In this document: positions 15,046-22,700 of the stretch, in pieces | Position numbering within the stretch: the stretch's first letter is position 1 | Layout: the number at the start of each line of letters is the position of its first letter | Source: an uncultured Arenicella sp. | Lineage (GTDB): Bacteria > Pseudomonadota > Gammaproteobacteria > Arenicellales > Arenicellaceae | Assembly: GCA_937973905.1 (NCBI GenBank) | Contig: CALJJR010000156.1 | Coordinates: 1 to 34,187 of the forward strand | Length of the DNA stretch: 34,187 bases | Direction of reading: 5' to 3' | Notes under the pieces: model-generated | What the model saw: only the letters and a program-made list of their open reading frames with translations | Told to the model about the DNA's origin: nothing | Database searches by the model: none | Made by a program: the position numbers and the translations under genes

Positions 15046-15121
15046 CACCCAGAGTAAACCTAACTCAAATCACCCAAAACCTAGGTACAGCAAACAGCTA
15101 GAAAACGAGCTCTGCAAACAA

Positions 15122-16600
15122 CTAACTAACCGCTTTCAACCCAGATTTCTTCTTAGGCTTGGGGTTTCCTTTTACCACGCGCACATCTAGCGCTTTGACG
15201 ATTCGCCATAAGCGGCGGCTGATGTGAGTTTGAATGCGAATGCGCTCAATACTTGGCCACGTAGCTCTCTCGCCTTCGCCAATTAGATCCAAGATTTCTT
15301 TATTGCTGCGCGCGGAGATAACTTTCGCCGGGTTGAGAAAACGGTTGGATGGCATAATGTTGATATCACCGCTGTAGGTTTGCGATACCACGGAAATGTA
15401 ACCCGTCAGTAGCTTGCTCAAATACGAATTCGAGTTCAATGGCTTTTGCAGCAAATGTCCTGCGGCCAAGCCCCAATCCTTGAGGGTCTTCATGCTGGTC
15501 TGGCTAATCGTTGAGACTATGCCACTGTTGGTTTTTTCAGCCGTGACAAACGGCAATACGATAGGGTTGGTTTGGCTTACGATGAAGTGATTCACGCCGT
15601 ACAGCCGCGACAACCTCTTCATCGGCAGATCGTCACTTAGAGATCCGTCCACCCACCGCCGGGTGGGGAGATAGGGTACTTTTTCGCCGTGCACATTTTT
15701 TGCGGCTAGAGTTACCGGTGCGAAAACACCCGGTAAGCAGCATGATGCCATCACCGCTTCTCGGATTAGCACATTCGGTGAGGTGATCGCATTCAGCAAC
15801 CGAGATTTTTGGTGTGTTTCTGCTGGCGTTATCGAAATGTTGATCTGCAGGCCAGATATTTCGTAGGCTTCCTCAAAAGTGAGATCTGGGATCAACTTTA
15901 CAACGATTTCTTCCAAATCATGACGGCTGACATCTTCGGCCTTCTTCTGCAGCGGTAAAAATTTACTCAGAATTGATTTTAGGTCAGCTTCTAAGTTGAT
16001 GAATTCAGGTGTGAATATTTCATTGAGATCTTCGGGTGCCCGCGTGCCGAGAACCGCAGCCACAAATGCGCCACCACTTGCGCCAGAAATGACTTCGGGC
16101 AGTAAATCCTGCTCCCAGAGTGCTTTTAACACGCCTACATGGAAAAACAAGAAAGTGCCAGAGCCGCTCATCATAAGTGCTGAACGGCCAAAGCAAAGGC
16201 TGGCACGCTGGAAGAAATCAATTTTCTCCTTTTGCGTGACGCCCTTTACGCGTGGTTGGGAGAGATGTTCAAGCGCAGAAGAGACTTCTTCTACATAGTC
16301 GACAATAAGTTGTTTGGTGCCGAACTTCGCCTTTTGATAAAGCGAAGAGTGCCCCATGCCGCCAAGGTTGCCATGAATGCCTTCGTTAAGGGTGAAGAGC
16401 AGGCCTTGGTTGTCGTTCGCTTGGCGAAAGACCTCCATCTGCTCTAAGCGCCGGCGTATTGCGGCGTAATCATAGCGGCTGGTTTTTTCGTATTGTTTCC
16501 AGCGTTCTAGGCCATTTCGTTCGTCATAGGCAATCGCAGCGGCTTTCCACTCATCGTAAGTAGTTGCTTTGGCCATTTTTTTTTCGATTGCCTTCGCCAT
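15122..16600 (-). CDS. Patatin-like phospholipase with N-terminal DUF3336
   Basis: The ATG at 16600 gives 492 aa; a GTG at 16612 would add four residues. An N-terminal helical segment of about 130 aa (DEWKAAAIAYDERNG, RLEQMEVFRQANDNQGLLFTLNEGIHGNLGG) matches the DUF3336/triacylglycerol-lipase N-domain. A patatin domain follows, with an SGSGTFLFFHVGVLKAL oxyanion-type loop and the nucleophile elbow GASGG (Ser179 counted from the GTG). The dyad Asp is in WVDGSLSDDLP (Asp322). Eukaryotic relatives are lipid-droplet triacylglycerol lipases, so neutral-lipid or phospholipid hydrolysis is likely. No signal peptide is seen. It lies about 210 bp downstream of the ParA gene on the same strand. Confidence 0.9.
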   Translation of the reverse strand: MAKAIEKKMAKATTYDEWKAAAIAYDERNGLERWKQYEKTSRYDYAAIRRRLEQMEVFRQANDNQGLLFTLNEGIHGNLGGMGHSSLYQKAKFGTKQLIVDYVEEVSSALEHLSQPRVKGVTQKEKIDFFQRASLCFGRSALMMSGSGTFLFFHVGVLKALWEQDLLPEVISGASGGAFVAAVLGTRAPEDLNEIFTPEFINLEADLKSILSKFLPLQKKAEDVSRHDLEEIVVKLIPDLTFEEAYEISGLQINISITPAETHQKSRLLNAITSPNVLIREAVMASCCLPGVFAPVTLAAKNVHGEKVPYLPTRRWVDGSLSDDLPMKRLSRLYGVNHFIVSQTNPIVLPFVTAEKTNSGIVSTISQTSMKTLKDWGLAAGHLLQKPLNSNSYLSKLLTGYISVVSQTYSGDINIMPSNRFLNPAKVISARSNKEILDLIGEGERATWPSIERIRIQTHISRRLWRIVKALDVRVVKGNPKPKKKSGLKAVS

Positions 16601-16703
16601 ATTTAGGATCACGTTGTTGTTCTCTCTCTGAATTACGTCTTTTATGCGTTCTCATTAACGACATAGACACATTTTGAAACGTTTTAGTTACTACTTTTTT
16701 TGT

Positions 16704-16740
16704 TGGCAACCCCACGTTGCCAGAGTTCCAAGGGAACTCT
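16704..16740. other. Two tandem perfect hairpins between parA and the patatin gene
   Basis: TGGCAAC-CCCAC-GTTGCCA (16704-16722) and AGAGTTCC-AAG-GGAACTCT (16722-16740) share a base. On the minus strand they lie between the parA stop and the patatin start. No T-tract follows on that strand, so they may be processing or attenuation structures and not a standard terminator. I see no gene in this gap. Confidence 0.45.
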
Positions 16741-16808
16741 TTATGCCTGCTTGTATTTGACTGTGCCCGACGATGTCAGGTTTCAATATCAGGTTTGGTC
16801 TAGGCAGT

Positions 16809-17597
16809 TTATTTTTTTGCTCGGCGTTTGCGGCTGATAGATTTATACAGCTCAACAAACTCCTGCGTTACTTTATGTTTTTGATCGAGGAACACGAGCG
16901 GTGTCGATTCAGCGTGCGATTCTTTAACCTTAACCGAGCTTGAGATGAAGGGCTTCAGAAGTTTGAATTTCTCTTTTGCCAACTGCTCAACGGCTTGCTG
17001 TGGCAACTTTGCCCGTGCCTGAAATTGATTGACCACCACGCCTTCGACGATCAAATCTGGATTATGGTCTTCGATGATCTCTTCTAATTCATCGGTCAGA
17101 TCAACCATTGCATCGCGTGCGAATACATCGCAGTCATAAGGCAAAATACAGCGATCCGCAGCGATTAGTGCTGACAAGGTGAAAAAGTTGAGGGCCGGTG
17201 GTGTGTCGATGTAGATTTCATCAAAATCTTCATGCAGATTGTTGAGGAAATCGCGCAATTTATAAATTTTATGCTTGGCTTCGAGTTTCGCTTCAAGGTC
17301 AACCAAGGCGTAACTCGCGGAGATGAGTGACAAATTCTCAAAGCGAGTCTTGCGGATATAATCTTCCGAGCCAAATTCACGGTAGTTGCGAGTAATCGTC
17401 GACTCCATAAACTCAGCAATCCCCACAACATTATCTTTGCCATCGTGGCCAAGATAGGAGGTGGTGTTGGCTTGCGGGTCTAAGTCCACCACCAGAATCT
17501 TTTTGCCTTTACTGGCCGCGATGGCGGCGAGATTACAAGTGATCGTGGATTTACCAACTCCGCCCTTGCGGTTAAAAACTACTCTCTTTATGGTCAA
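16809..17597 (-). CDS. Orphan ParA/Soj-family ATPase
   Basis: The deviant Walker A motif KGGVGKST (Lys before GG plus P-loop Lys) lies near the N-terminus. VVDLDPQANTT and the Walker B-like EIYIDTPPALNF follow, and the C-terminus is rich in Lys/Arg (SRKRRAKK), suggesting non-specific DNA binding. Such ATPases position chromosomes, plasmids or other cargo. I prefer a TTG start at 17597, because AGGTGA lies 5 bp upstream; a GTG at 17606 overlaps that Shine-Dalgarno. No ParB or parS-like gene is adjacent, and this is not the usual gidB-linked chromosomal parA locus. The neighbour is a patatin lipase, so a cargo other than the chromosome is possible. Confidence 0.88.
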   Translation of the reverse strand: MTIKRVVFNRKGGVGKSTITCNLAAIAASKGKKILVVDLDPQANTTSYLGHDGKDNVVGIAEFMESTITRNYREFGSEDYIRKTRFENLSLISASYALVDLEAKLEAKHKIYKLRDFLNNLHEDFDEIYIDTPPALNFFTLSALIAADRCILPYDCDVFARDAMVDLTDELEEIIEDHNPDLIVEGVVVNQFQARAKLPQQAVEQLAKEKFKLLKPFISSSVKVKESHAESTPLVFLDQKHKVTQEFVELYKSISRKRRAKK

Positions 17598-17676
17598 GGC
17601 GATCACCTGGGTGGGTTAACTTGCGATTAATTTTACACCAATGTCGCTTCGACTTCGGCTGAGCAGCGCCGATTCC

Positions 17677-17708
17677 CGCCAGATTAGAATCCAAATTCTA
17701 GCCTGGCG
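17677..17708. other. Imperfect 14-bp inverted repeat between the OYE and parA genes
   Basis: CGCCAGATTAGAAT and ATTCTAGCCTGGCG flank a CCAA loop, with one mismatch and one wobble. It is 34 bp beyond the OYE stop, so it is a likely 3' hairpin of that minus-strand transcript, though without an obvious T-tract. Confidence 0.45.
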
Positions 17709-17741
17709 AGCGATTGTCCAGTTAGTGAATGCAATTAGTGG

Positions 17742-18842
17742 CTAGCTTAACTGCATGAGCATTTCCTTCTCATAAGCTTGCAGTTGGCTATGTTGGTGCG
17801 CATGTACCTTCTCTGCCCAATCTGGGTTGGCGATTAGGGCTCTGCCCACGGCTACAAGGTCGAATTCGTCATTGCCGAGGCGCTCAAGTAAACCATCGAG
17901 GCTGGCAATTTGGCCAGACTTGAATAATTGCTCGCCAGGCTCTGGGATAAAGTCGGCGTCTAAACTCACGCTGCCTACGGTAATGGTAGGTTTGCCGATG
18001 AGCTTTTTAGTCCAGCCGGCTAGATTGAGGTCACTGCCTTCAAATTCTGGCTCCCAAAAACGCCGAGTAGAACAATGGAAGATATCCACGCCGGCTTCAG
18101 AGAGCGGGGTAAGGAACTCCTCAAGTTCAGCGGGTGTTTGGGCTAACCGCGCACTGAAGTCCTGCTGCTTCCACTGCGAATAGCGCAGGATAATAGGTAA
18201 ATCTGCACTCACGCGCTCGCGAATTCCAGCAATGATTTCACAGGCGAAGCGAACGCGGTTCTCCACTGAACCACCGTAGTGGTCGTCGCGCTGATTGGTG
18301 CCTTCCCAAAAGAAGCCATCGAGCAGGTAACCGTGAGCCCCATGGATCTCGATGGCGTCGAAGCCGAGTTTTTCAGCATCAACGGCGGCTTGGATAAATG
18401 CTTGCTGGCATTCTTCGATGTCTTCCAAGGTCATGGCATGGCCCACTACTTTGCCCGGGATCAAAGTTCCGGAAGGGCTGTAACCAGGCAAATCACCTCC
18501 TGGTTCGATGCCGGGCTTGCGAAACGCGCCTACATGCCAGAGCTGAGGTGCTATTTTGCCGCCTTCGGCATGCACCGCCTCAACAACTTGTTTCCAACCC
18601 GCGAGTTGCTCTTCGCCCGCAATAAACGGGACGTCTGGATACCCGCTGGCAGCCTTATGGCCCGGGCAGGTTCCCTCCGTGATAATAAGGCCGGTTCCAC
18701 CCTGGGCGCGTTTGCGGTAGTACTCCACCACGTTGTCGCCAGGAATATTGTTGGGTGAAAAATTGCGCGTCATGGGCGCCATTACCACTCGGTTTGGTAA
18801 TGTCAGGCTTCCCAGTTGGAAAGGGGAGAACAGATCGGTCAT
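17742..18842 (-). CDS. Old yellow enzyme family NADH:flavin oxidoreductase
   Basis: The 366-aa protein has the OYE TIM-barrel layout. FSPFQLGSLTLPNRVVMAPMTR starts the first strand, and KIAPQLWHVG is a conserved flavin-contacting segment. EIHGAHGYLLDGFFWEGTNQRDDHYGGSVENR holds the substrate-binding His pair and FMN contacts, and DLVAVGRALIANPDW is the C-terminal phosphate-binding strand. These FMN enzymes reduce activated C=C bonds with NAD(P)H; the substrate is unknown. It lies 23 bp downstream of the phosphotransferase-family gene on the same strand, suggesting co-transcription near alkB. Confidence 0.92.
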   Translation of the reverse strand: MTDLFSPFQLGSLTLPNRVVMAPMTRNFSPNNIPGDNVVEYYRKRAQGGTGLIITEGTCPGHKAASGYPDVPFIAGEEQLAGWKQVVEAVHAEGGKIAPQLWHVGAFRKPGIEPGGDLPGYSPSGTLIPGKVVGHAMTLEDIEECQQAFIQAAVDAEKLGFDAIEIHGAHGYLLDGFFWEGTNQRDDHYGGSVENRVRFACEIIAGIRERVSADLPIILRYSQWKQQDFSARLAQTPAELEEFLTPLSEAGVDIFHCSTRRFWEPEFEGSDLNLAGWTKKLIGKPTITVGSVSLDADFIPEPGEQLFKSGQIASLDGLLERLGNDEFDLVAVGRALIANPDWAEKVHAHQHSQLQAYEKEMLMQLS

Positions 18843-18865
18843 GAAGTGGTTTCTCTTAAGTGTAT

Positions 18866-19882
18866 TTAGTTGTGGAGTGAGATGGCGATGTCGGCGAGAA
18901 CCGGAACCAGCGCTCCGTAAGATTGTGCTTTTTCGCTGGAGGCGTTGCCATCCAAGCCGCGTTTATAAACGCCCTGCACGATGGCGGCCAAACGAAACAG
19001 ACTAAAGGTGAGGTAGTAGTTCCAGTTTGGGATTTCATCGATACCCATTCGCTGGCAATACATGGCACGATACTCTTCCTCGGTGGGGATTCCTAGTTCC
19101 GCATAATTTAACCCAGCGAGACCGGTAAGGCTGTCGCCACGCGGCATGTAGTACTGCATGCATTGATAAGCCAAATCAGCAAAGGGGTGGCCCAAGGTTG
19201 AAAGTTCCCAATCGAGTGTCGCAATTACCCGGGGCTCTGTTTTGTGAAACATCAGATTGTCTAGGCGGTAATCGCCGTGCACTATCGAGGTGCGGCCATC
19301 GTCTCCTGGATGATTGGCAGGAAGCCACTCAATCAGGTGCTCCATGGCGTCGTTGCGATCCAGCTCACTGGCTCGGTACTGATGAGTCCACGTATTCGTT
19401 TGCCGAGCAAAATAGTCGCCCGGTTTGCCAAAAGTGCTTAAACCAGCAGAATCGATGTTGACGGAGTGCAATGCGGCTAGCACGCGATTCATTTCGACGT
19501 ACATAGCGCCACGTTCGGCGGGCTGGAAGTCGGGCAATGCGGGGTCCCACAGTACGCGCCCATCCATAAACTCCATCACGTAAAACATGCTGCCGGTAAT
19601 CGATTCGTCCTCACAGAGGTGATAGGCGGTTGCGACAGGTACATCTGTATTTTTAAGGGCACTCAGTACACGAAATTCTCTATCCACAGCATGGGCTCCC
19701 TTTAACAGCTTGCCGGGAGGCTTGCTGCGCAGCACATATTTACGGCTGGGCGTTTCGAGTAAAAAAGTTGGGTTGGATTGTCCATCGGAAAACTTAGCCG
19801 AAGACAATGGCCCCGCAAATCCGGAGATGTGTCGGCTTAGGTAGTCTGAGAGCTGAGTATCGTCGAGTTCGTAGCGCGCCAT
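18866..19882 (-). CDS. Aminoglycoside-phosphotransferase-fold family protein
   Basis: The ATG at 19882 gives 338 aa. The frame extends upstream to 20059 but would run into the araC gene, and the added residues lack family features. Kinase-like motifs are YVLRSKPPG (ATP-site Lys region), the catalytic IVHGDYRLDNLMF (His202, Asp204, Asn209) and the Mg-binding ATLDWELSTLGHP (Asp224). This is the PF01636 subgroup related to the N-terminal domain of ACAD11, usually found with acyl-CoA dehydrogenase and fatty-acid genes rather than antibiotic resistance. It sits between an AraC regulator and an OYE gene, next to alkB, consistent with a role in alkane- or fatty-acid-derived hydroxy-acyl metabolism (inferred). 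Confidence 0.88.
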   Translation of the reverse strand: MARYELDDTQLSDYLSRHISGFAGPLSSAKFSDGQSNPTFLLETPSRKYVLRSKPPGKLLKGAHAVDREFRVLSALKNTDVPVATAYHLCEDESITGSMFYVMEFMDGRVLWDPALPDFQPAERGAMYVEMNRVLAALHSVNIDSAGLSTFGKPGDYFARQTNTWTHQYRASELDRNDAMEHLIEWLPANHPGDDGRTSIVHGDYRLDNLMFHKTEPRVIATLDWELSTLGHPFADLAYQCMQYYMPRGDSLTGLAGLNYAELGIPTEEEYRAMYCQRMGIDEIPNWNYYLTFSLFRLAAIVQGVYKRGLDGNASSEKAQSYGALVPVLADIAISLHN

Positions 19883-19958
19883 GAATATGTCAAGTGTGGA
19901 GCCAAACGTTGCCGCTAAGATAAAGCGTAACGCCGTAAATGAGAAGAAATATTCGTTA

Positions 19959-20987
19959 TCAGTTTGATTGTCGTCGCCAGCTTGCTGGGCTTTGCTTGGT
20001 CCAGCGACGAAATGCCCGACCAAAGTTGGCGGCTTCTTGGTAGCCCAGTTTTTCGCCAATTTCAGCTGCTGTTAAGTGAGTTTCGCGCAGCAAGGCTTGA
20101 GCTTGCTCACAACGAATCTGTTCTAGCACTTTTTTGTACGACGTTTGCTTTTCCGCGAGCTTGCGAATTAGAGTTCTGGGTGACATCGCTAATTCGTTGG
20201 CCAAAACCTCCAAGCCAGGGATTTGTTGATGCTTAGCTGAGTTATTCATGCGTCGATCAAAGTGATTGAGAAGGCGGGTACGGACTAATTCAAAGACATC
20301 ACTGCGATTCTCCATTAGCAGTAACTTGATTTCGCGGGCTTTAGCTAAGTTGGTGCGAAACGCTTCGGCATCGTAAAGCGGCGATGCGGCTCTCGCCCAT
20401 GAAGCTGGAATGATGAGGCGGTTATCGGCTTGGTCAAAGTGGCAGGGCGCGTTAAAGATAGCTTGTACTTGCTCGTGCCAAGCGCGTTTGGGGGTGGTGA
20501 AATGCAGCTCCGCTTGACTACCAAGTGGGTGAGCCATGATCGTTTCGATCAAACTTTGTGCAACTAGAAAACCGGATTCAATCAACCAACGGCCTGCCAA
20601 TTCATTGCCTGTTTTATCTTCCAAAATATAGTGTAGCCGCCCTCCTTCTTCCAACATGGCGGCGGCATTGCCCGAAGATCGGGTTTCGACATGATCGGCA
20701 AAAACTTGCAGTGCGGTGTATAAATCAGGCGCGCTGAGGGCGGCAAATCCAATGGGGCCATGGCTGCTAACGCCGAGTTGCGCACCATAGGCGCTCACCC
20801 AAGAAATCAAACCTTGATCAGCAATGGCCGCGAATAAACGATTAACGAGGTCTCCCTCAACAAAGTCTTGGCTCATTGCCGTTGAGAGTTCATCCGCTAG
20901 GTCAGCAGAAAAGTTATCCAAAAATGTTGTATCTGCTTGCAGTATCAGGCGCAGATAGGCGGATGATATTTTGTAGGTGCTAGCCAT
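19959..20987 (-). CDS. AraC-family regulator divergent from alkB
   Basis: The ATG at 20987 (342 aa) is preferred over the one at 21011, because the latter lies inside the inverted repeat at 21008-21040. The N-terminal half matches the arabinose-binding-like domain of OruR/ArgR-type regulators (FAALSAPDLYTALQVFADHV, LHFTTPKRAWHEQVQAIFNAPCHFDQ). The C-terminus is an AraC HTH domain (LEVLANELAMSPRTLIRKLAEKQTSYKK, AAEIGEKLGYQEAANFGRAFRRWTKQSPASWR). Its divergent position makes it the likely activator of alkB. It is followed after 76 bp by the phosphotransferase-family gene on the same strand. Confidence 0.9.
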   Translation of the reverse strand: MASTYKISSAYLRLILQADTTFLDNFSADLADELSTAMSQDFVEGDLVNRLFAAIADQGLISWVSAYGAQLGVSSHGPIGFAALSAPDLYTALQVFADHVETRSSGNAAAMLEEGGRLHYILEDKTGNELAGRWLIESGFLVAQSLIETIMAHPLGSQAELHFTTPKRAWHEQVQAIFNAPCHFDQADNRLIIPASWARAASPLYDAEAFRTNLAKAREIKLLLMENRSDVFELVRTRLLNHFDRRMNNSAKHQQIPGLEVLANELAMSPRTLIRKLAEKQTSYKKVLEQIRCEQAQALLRETHLTAAEIGEKLGYQEAANFGRAFRRWTKQSPASWRRQSN

Positions 20988-21007
20988 AGATTTATTGTAT
21001 CTGAATG

Positions 21008-21040
21008 TCATTTAATGACCAGCAGATTGTCGTTAAATGA
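21008..21040. promoter_or_regulatory. Inverted repeat in the araC-alkB intergenic region
   Basis: TCATTTAATGAC (21008-21019) and GTCGTTAAATGA (21029-21040) are inverted with a single mismatch and a 9-bp spacer. The right arm ends 2 bp before the predicted alkB -35 box. That is the place for an activator contacting RNA polymerase. Confidence 0.55.
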
Positions 21041-21042
21041 AA

Positions 21043-21071
21043 TTGCTGATTTTTTTCAATGGACCTAATAT
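21043..21071 (+). promoter_or_regulatory. Predicted alkB promoter
   Basis: TTGCTG (21043-21048) and TAATAT (21066-21071) are separated by 17 bp. The -35 is weak, which fits an activator-dependent promoter. Confidence 0.5.
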
Positions 21072-21103
21072 GAACCTCAAATAAAACTACATCGTCAAGC
21101 ACC

Positions 21104-22276
21104 ATGACAACTCTAACGCTCGAACATCCTGAAAAAGGACTCATCACCTATCGCGACAAGAAACGCAGCTGGTGGTTGCTGTCACTGTGGTTTCCGGTGG
21201 TGCCAATTGTAACGATTTGGGCGTACTACCAAATCGGCAACCCGTGGGTATTGGTGTCGCCGCTGATTATCAACTACACCTTGATTCCGTTTTTAGACTG
21301 GGTGCTCGGAACTGATGAGAGTAACCCACCGGAAGAGATTGTTCCTCAGCTTGATCAGGATAGTTACTACCAGTGGTTAACCTATGGCGCGATCCCGCTG
21401 CACTTCATATCGTTAGGCTACGCGCTGTGGTTTGTGGCGAATGAACCATTGAGCATTGGTTTTTATATTGGATTTGCCTGGATGATGGGTGCAGCTGGCG
21501 GCTTGGCGATTAATACCGCCCATGAAATAGGGCATAAAAATACCAAATTGGCGCGCTTGCTTTCGCGCATCACCCTGGCCGTGCCAGCGTACGGACATTT
21601 TTGTATCGAACACAATGCCGGGCATCATCGCGATGTTGCTACGCCTGAAGATCCGGCCAGTGCACGCATGGGCGAGTCAATTTATCGTTTTGTTTTGCGA
21701 GAGATTCCAGGCACAGCAGTACGTGGTTGGAAAGCCGAAGCCGAACGTTTGCAACGCCGTGGGCACACAACATGGAGCGTTCACAATCATATTTTGCAGT
21801 CGTATGCATTGAGTGCGGTCATACAAATTGGTGCGGTCGTTATTTTTGGTTGGATCGTGCTGCCATTTTTACTGATTCATAATTTTATGGCGTGGTTTCA
21901 ATTAACCAGCGCCAACTATATTGAGCACTATGGTCTGCTGCGCGAAAAGCAAGAAAATGGCCGCTATGAACGCTGTAAGCCACATCATTCTTGGAATGCA
22001 AATCACATTGCGAGTAATCTAATATTGTTCAACCTTGAGCGTCACTCAGATCATCACGCGAATGCCTCTCGTCCTTATCAAAGTCTGCGCGCGTTTGATG
22101 ATTTGCCCGAGTTGCCCTCCGGCTATTTTGGTTGTTATATGTTGGCCTACATCCCTTGGCTATGGTTCAAGGTTATGGATCCAAGAGTATTGGCGATACC
22201 GCATATCGATGGTGATTTCTCCAAGGTTAATGTCGACCCCAAGAGCGAGCAGCGTCTCAAAGCACAATATGCTTAA
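21104..22276 (+). CDS. alkB: AlkB-type alkane 1-monooxygenase
   Basis: This 390-aa membrane di-iron hydroxylase shows all diagnostic motifs: NTAHEIGHK (His140, His144), EHNAGHHRDVATPEDPASAR (His170, 174, 175), NYIEHYGL (His275) and LERHSDHHAN (His314, 317, 318). Hydrophobic segments at residues about 22-42, 47-66, 95-112, 117-136 and 234-262 fit the six-helix topology. AlkB hydroxylates n-alkanes at the terminal carbon using O2 and electrons from rubredoxin. No rubredoxin or rubredoxin reductase is in the window. It is divergent from an AraC regulator. Assignment secure; chain-length range cannot be read. Confidence 0.95.
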   Translation: MTTLTLEHPEKGLITYRDKKRSWWLLSLWFPVVPIVTIWAYYQIGNPWVLVSPLIINYTLIPFLDWVLGTDESNPPEEIVPQLDQDSYYQWLTYGAIPLHFISLGYALWFVANEPLSIGFYIGFAWMMGAAGGLAINTAHEIGHKNTKLARLLSRITLAVPAYGHFCIEHNAGHHRDVATPEDPASARMGESIYRFVLREIPGTAVRGWKAEAERLQRRGHTTWSVHNHILQSYALSAVIQIGAVVIFGWIVLPFLLIHNFMAWFQLTSANYIEHYGLLREKQENGRYERCKPHHSWNANHIASNLILFNLERHSDHHANASRPYQSLRAFDDLPELPSGYFGCYMLAYIPWLWFKVMDPRVLAIPHIDGDFSKVNVDPKSEQRLKAQYA

Positions 22277-22346
22277 TAACTCACAGCAATTTAGAAATCG
22301 CTATTTATAATTTTGAATTAGTTAGGCTAGGCAGTATGTTGTATGC

Positions 22347-22547
22347 ATGCAGATACAACCAATCGACAACAATCGGGGTTTTGTTACCGTCCCGGTTCCC
22401 AAGCAGAACAATTGCTGTGACATCGCGATGGTTGAAGGGCCTGCGCGCGCAGTAAAAGACGCCGCAAAGGCTCGAAAAACTAAGCAAGAAGTCAATCAAG
22501 AAAGCGATCAAAAAACCAAGTTTGATTTGGTGGGATTGGCAGGCTAG
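22347..22547 (+). CDS. Possible small protein, uncertain
   Basis: A 66-codon frame lies in the 424-bp gap between alkB and soeA. It starts at an ATG with no clear Shine-Dalgarno. It reads as a hydrophilic peptide with a CC pair (KQNNCCDIAMVEG) and a lysine-rich middle. I recognise no family. It could be chance; the minus strand is also open here. Confidence 0.25.
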   Translation: MQIQPIDNNRGFVTVPVPKQNNCCDIAMVEGPARAVKDAAKARKTKQEVNQESDQKTKFDLVGLAG

Positions 22548-22563
22548 GCCAGAATTAGGTTCT

Positions 22564-22609
22564 GCAGCGATAAACCATATATCGCTGCTAAGCGGTCGGG
22601 AAGACCGCT
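22564..22609 (+). other. Tandem hairpins in the region upstream of soeA
   Basis: GCAGCGATA (22564-22572) pairs perfectly with TATCGCTGC (22580-22588). Two bases later AGCGGTC (22591-22597) pairs with GACCGCT (22603-22609). Both lie upstream of the predicted soeA promoter. They could terminate upstream transcription or form part of a regulatory element; no T-tract follows on the plus strand. On the minus strand there is likewise no clear one. Confidence 0.5.
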
Positions 22610-22618
22610 AATAAAAAA

Positions 22619-22647
22619 TTGATATAAAAAAACGTTATTAGTTTATA
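22619..22647 (+). promoter_or_regulatory. Predicted soeABC promoter
   Basis: TTGATA (22619-22624) and TTTATA (22642-22647) have a 17-bp spacer. The -10 overlaps the left arm of an 8-bp inverted repeat, TTAGTTTA (22638-22645) / TAAACTAA (22660-22667), a possible operator. A further short hairpin, GGCTTG (22670-22675) / CAAGCC (22686-22691), lies close to the soeA start codon. Confidence 0.45.
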
Positions 22648-22700
22648 TATTTTTTCTATTAAACTAAGCGGCTTGTCTCATCCACCAAGCCAGCCTAGTT

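Noticed and set aside
14596-15057. Several 76-119 codon open frames on both strands
   Set aside because: They overlap one another in different frames across the repeat array, encode only the repeat units, and lack start signals.
18279-18758. 159-codon open frame antisense to the OYE gene
   Set aside because: The opposite strand holds a complete, well-conserved OYE protein; the antisense frame has no recognisable motif.
18866-19882. Aminoglycoside resistance gene
   Set aside because: It has the kinase fold motifs but belongs by pattern to the ACAD11-like metabolic subgroup and sits among lipid and alkane genes.
19883-20059. N-terminal extension of the phosphotransferase-family protein
   Set aside because: It would overlap the upstream araC gene by about 100 bp; the ATG at 19882 gives a normal domain start.
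22564-22691. Moco riboswitch upstream of soeA
   Set aside because: Hairpins are present, but I cannot match them to the multi-stem Moco consensus by eye, and the first two lie upstream of the predicted promoter.
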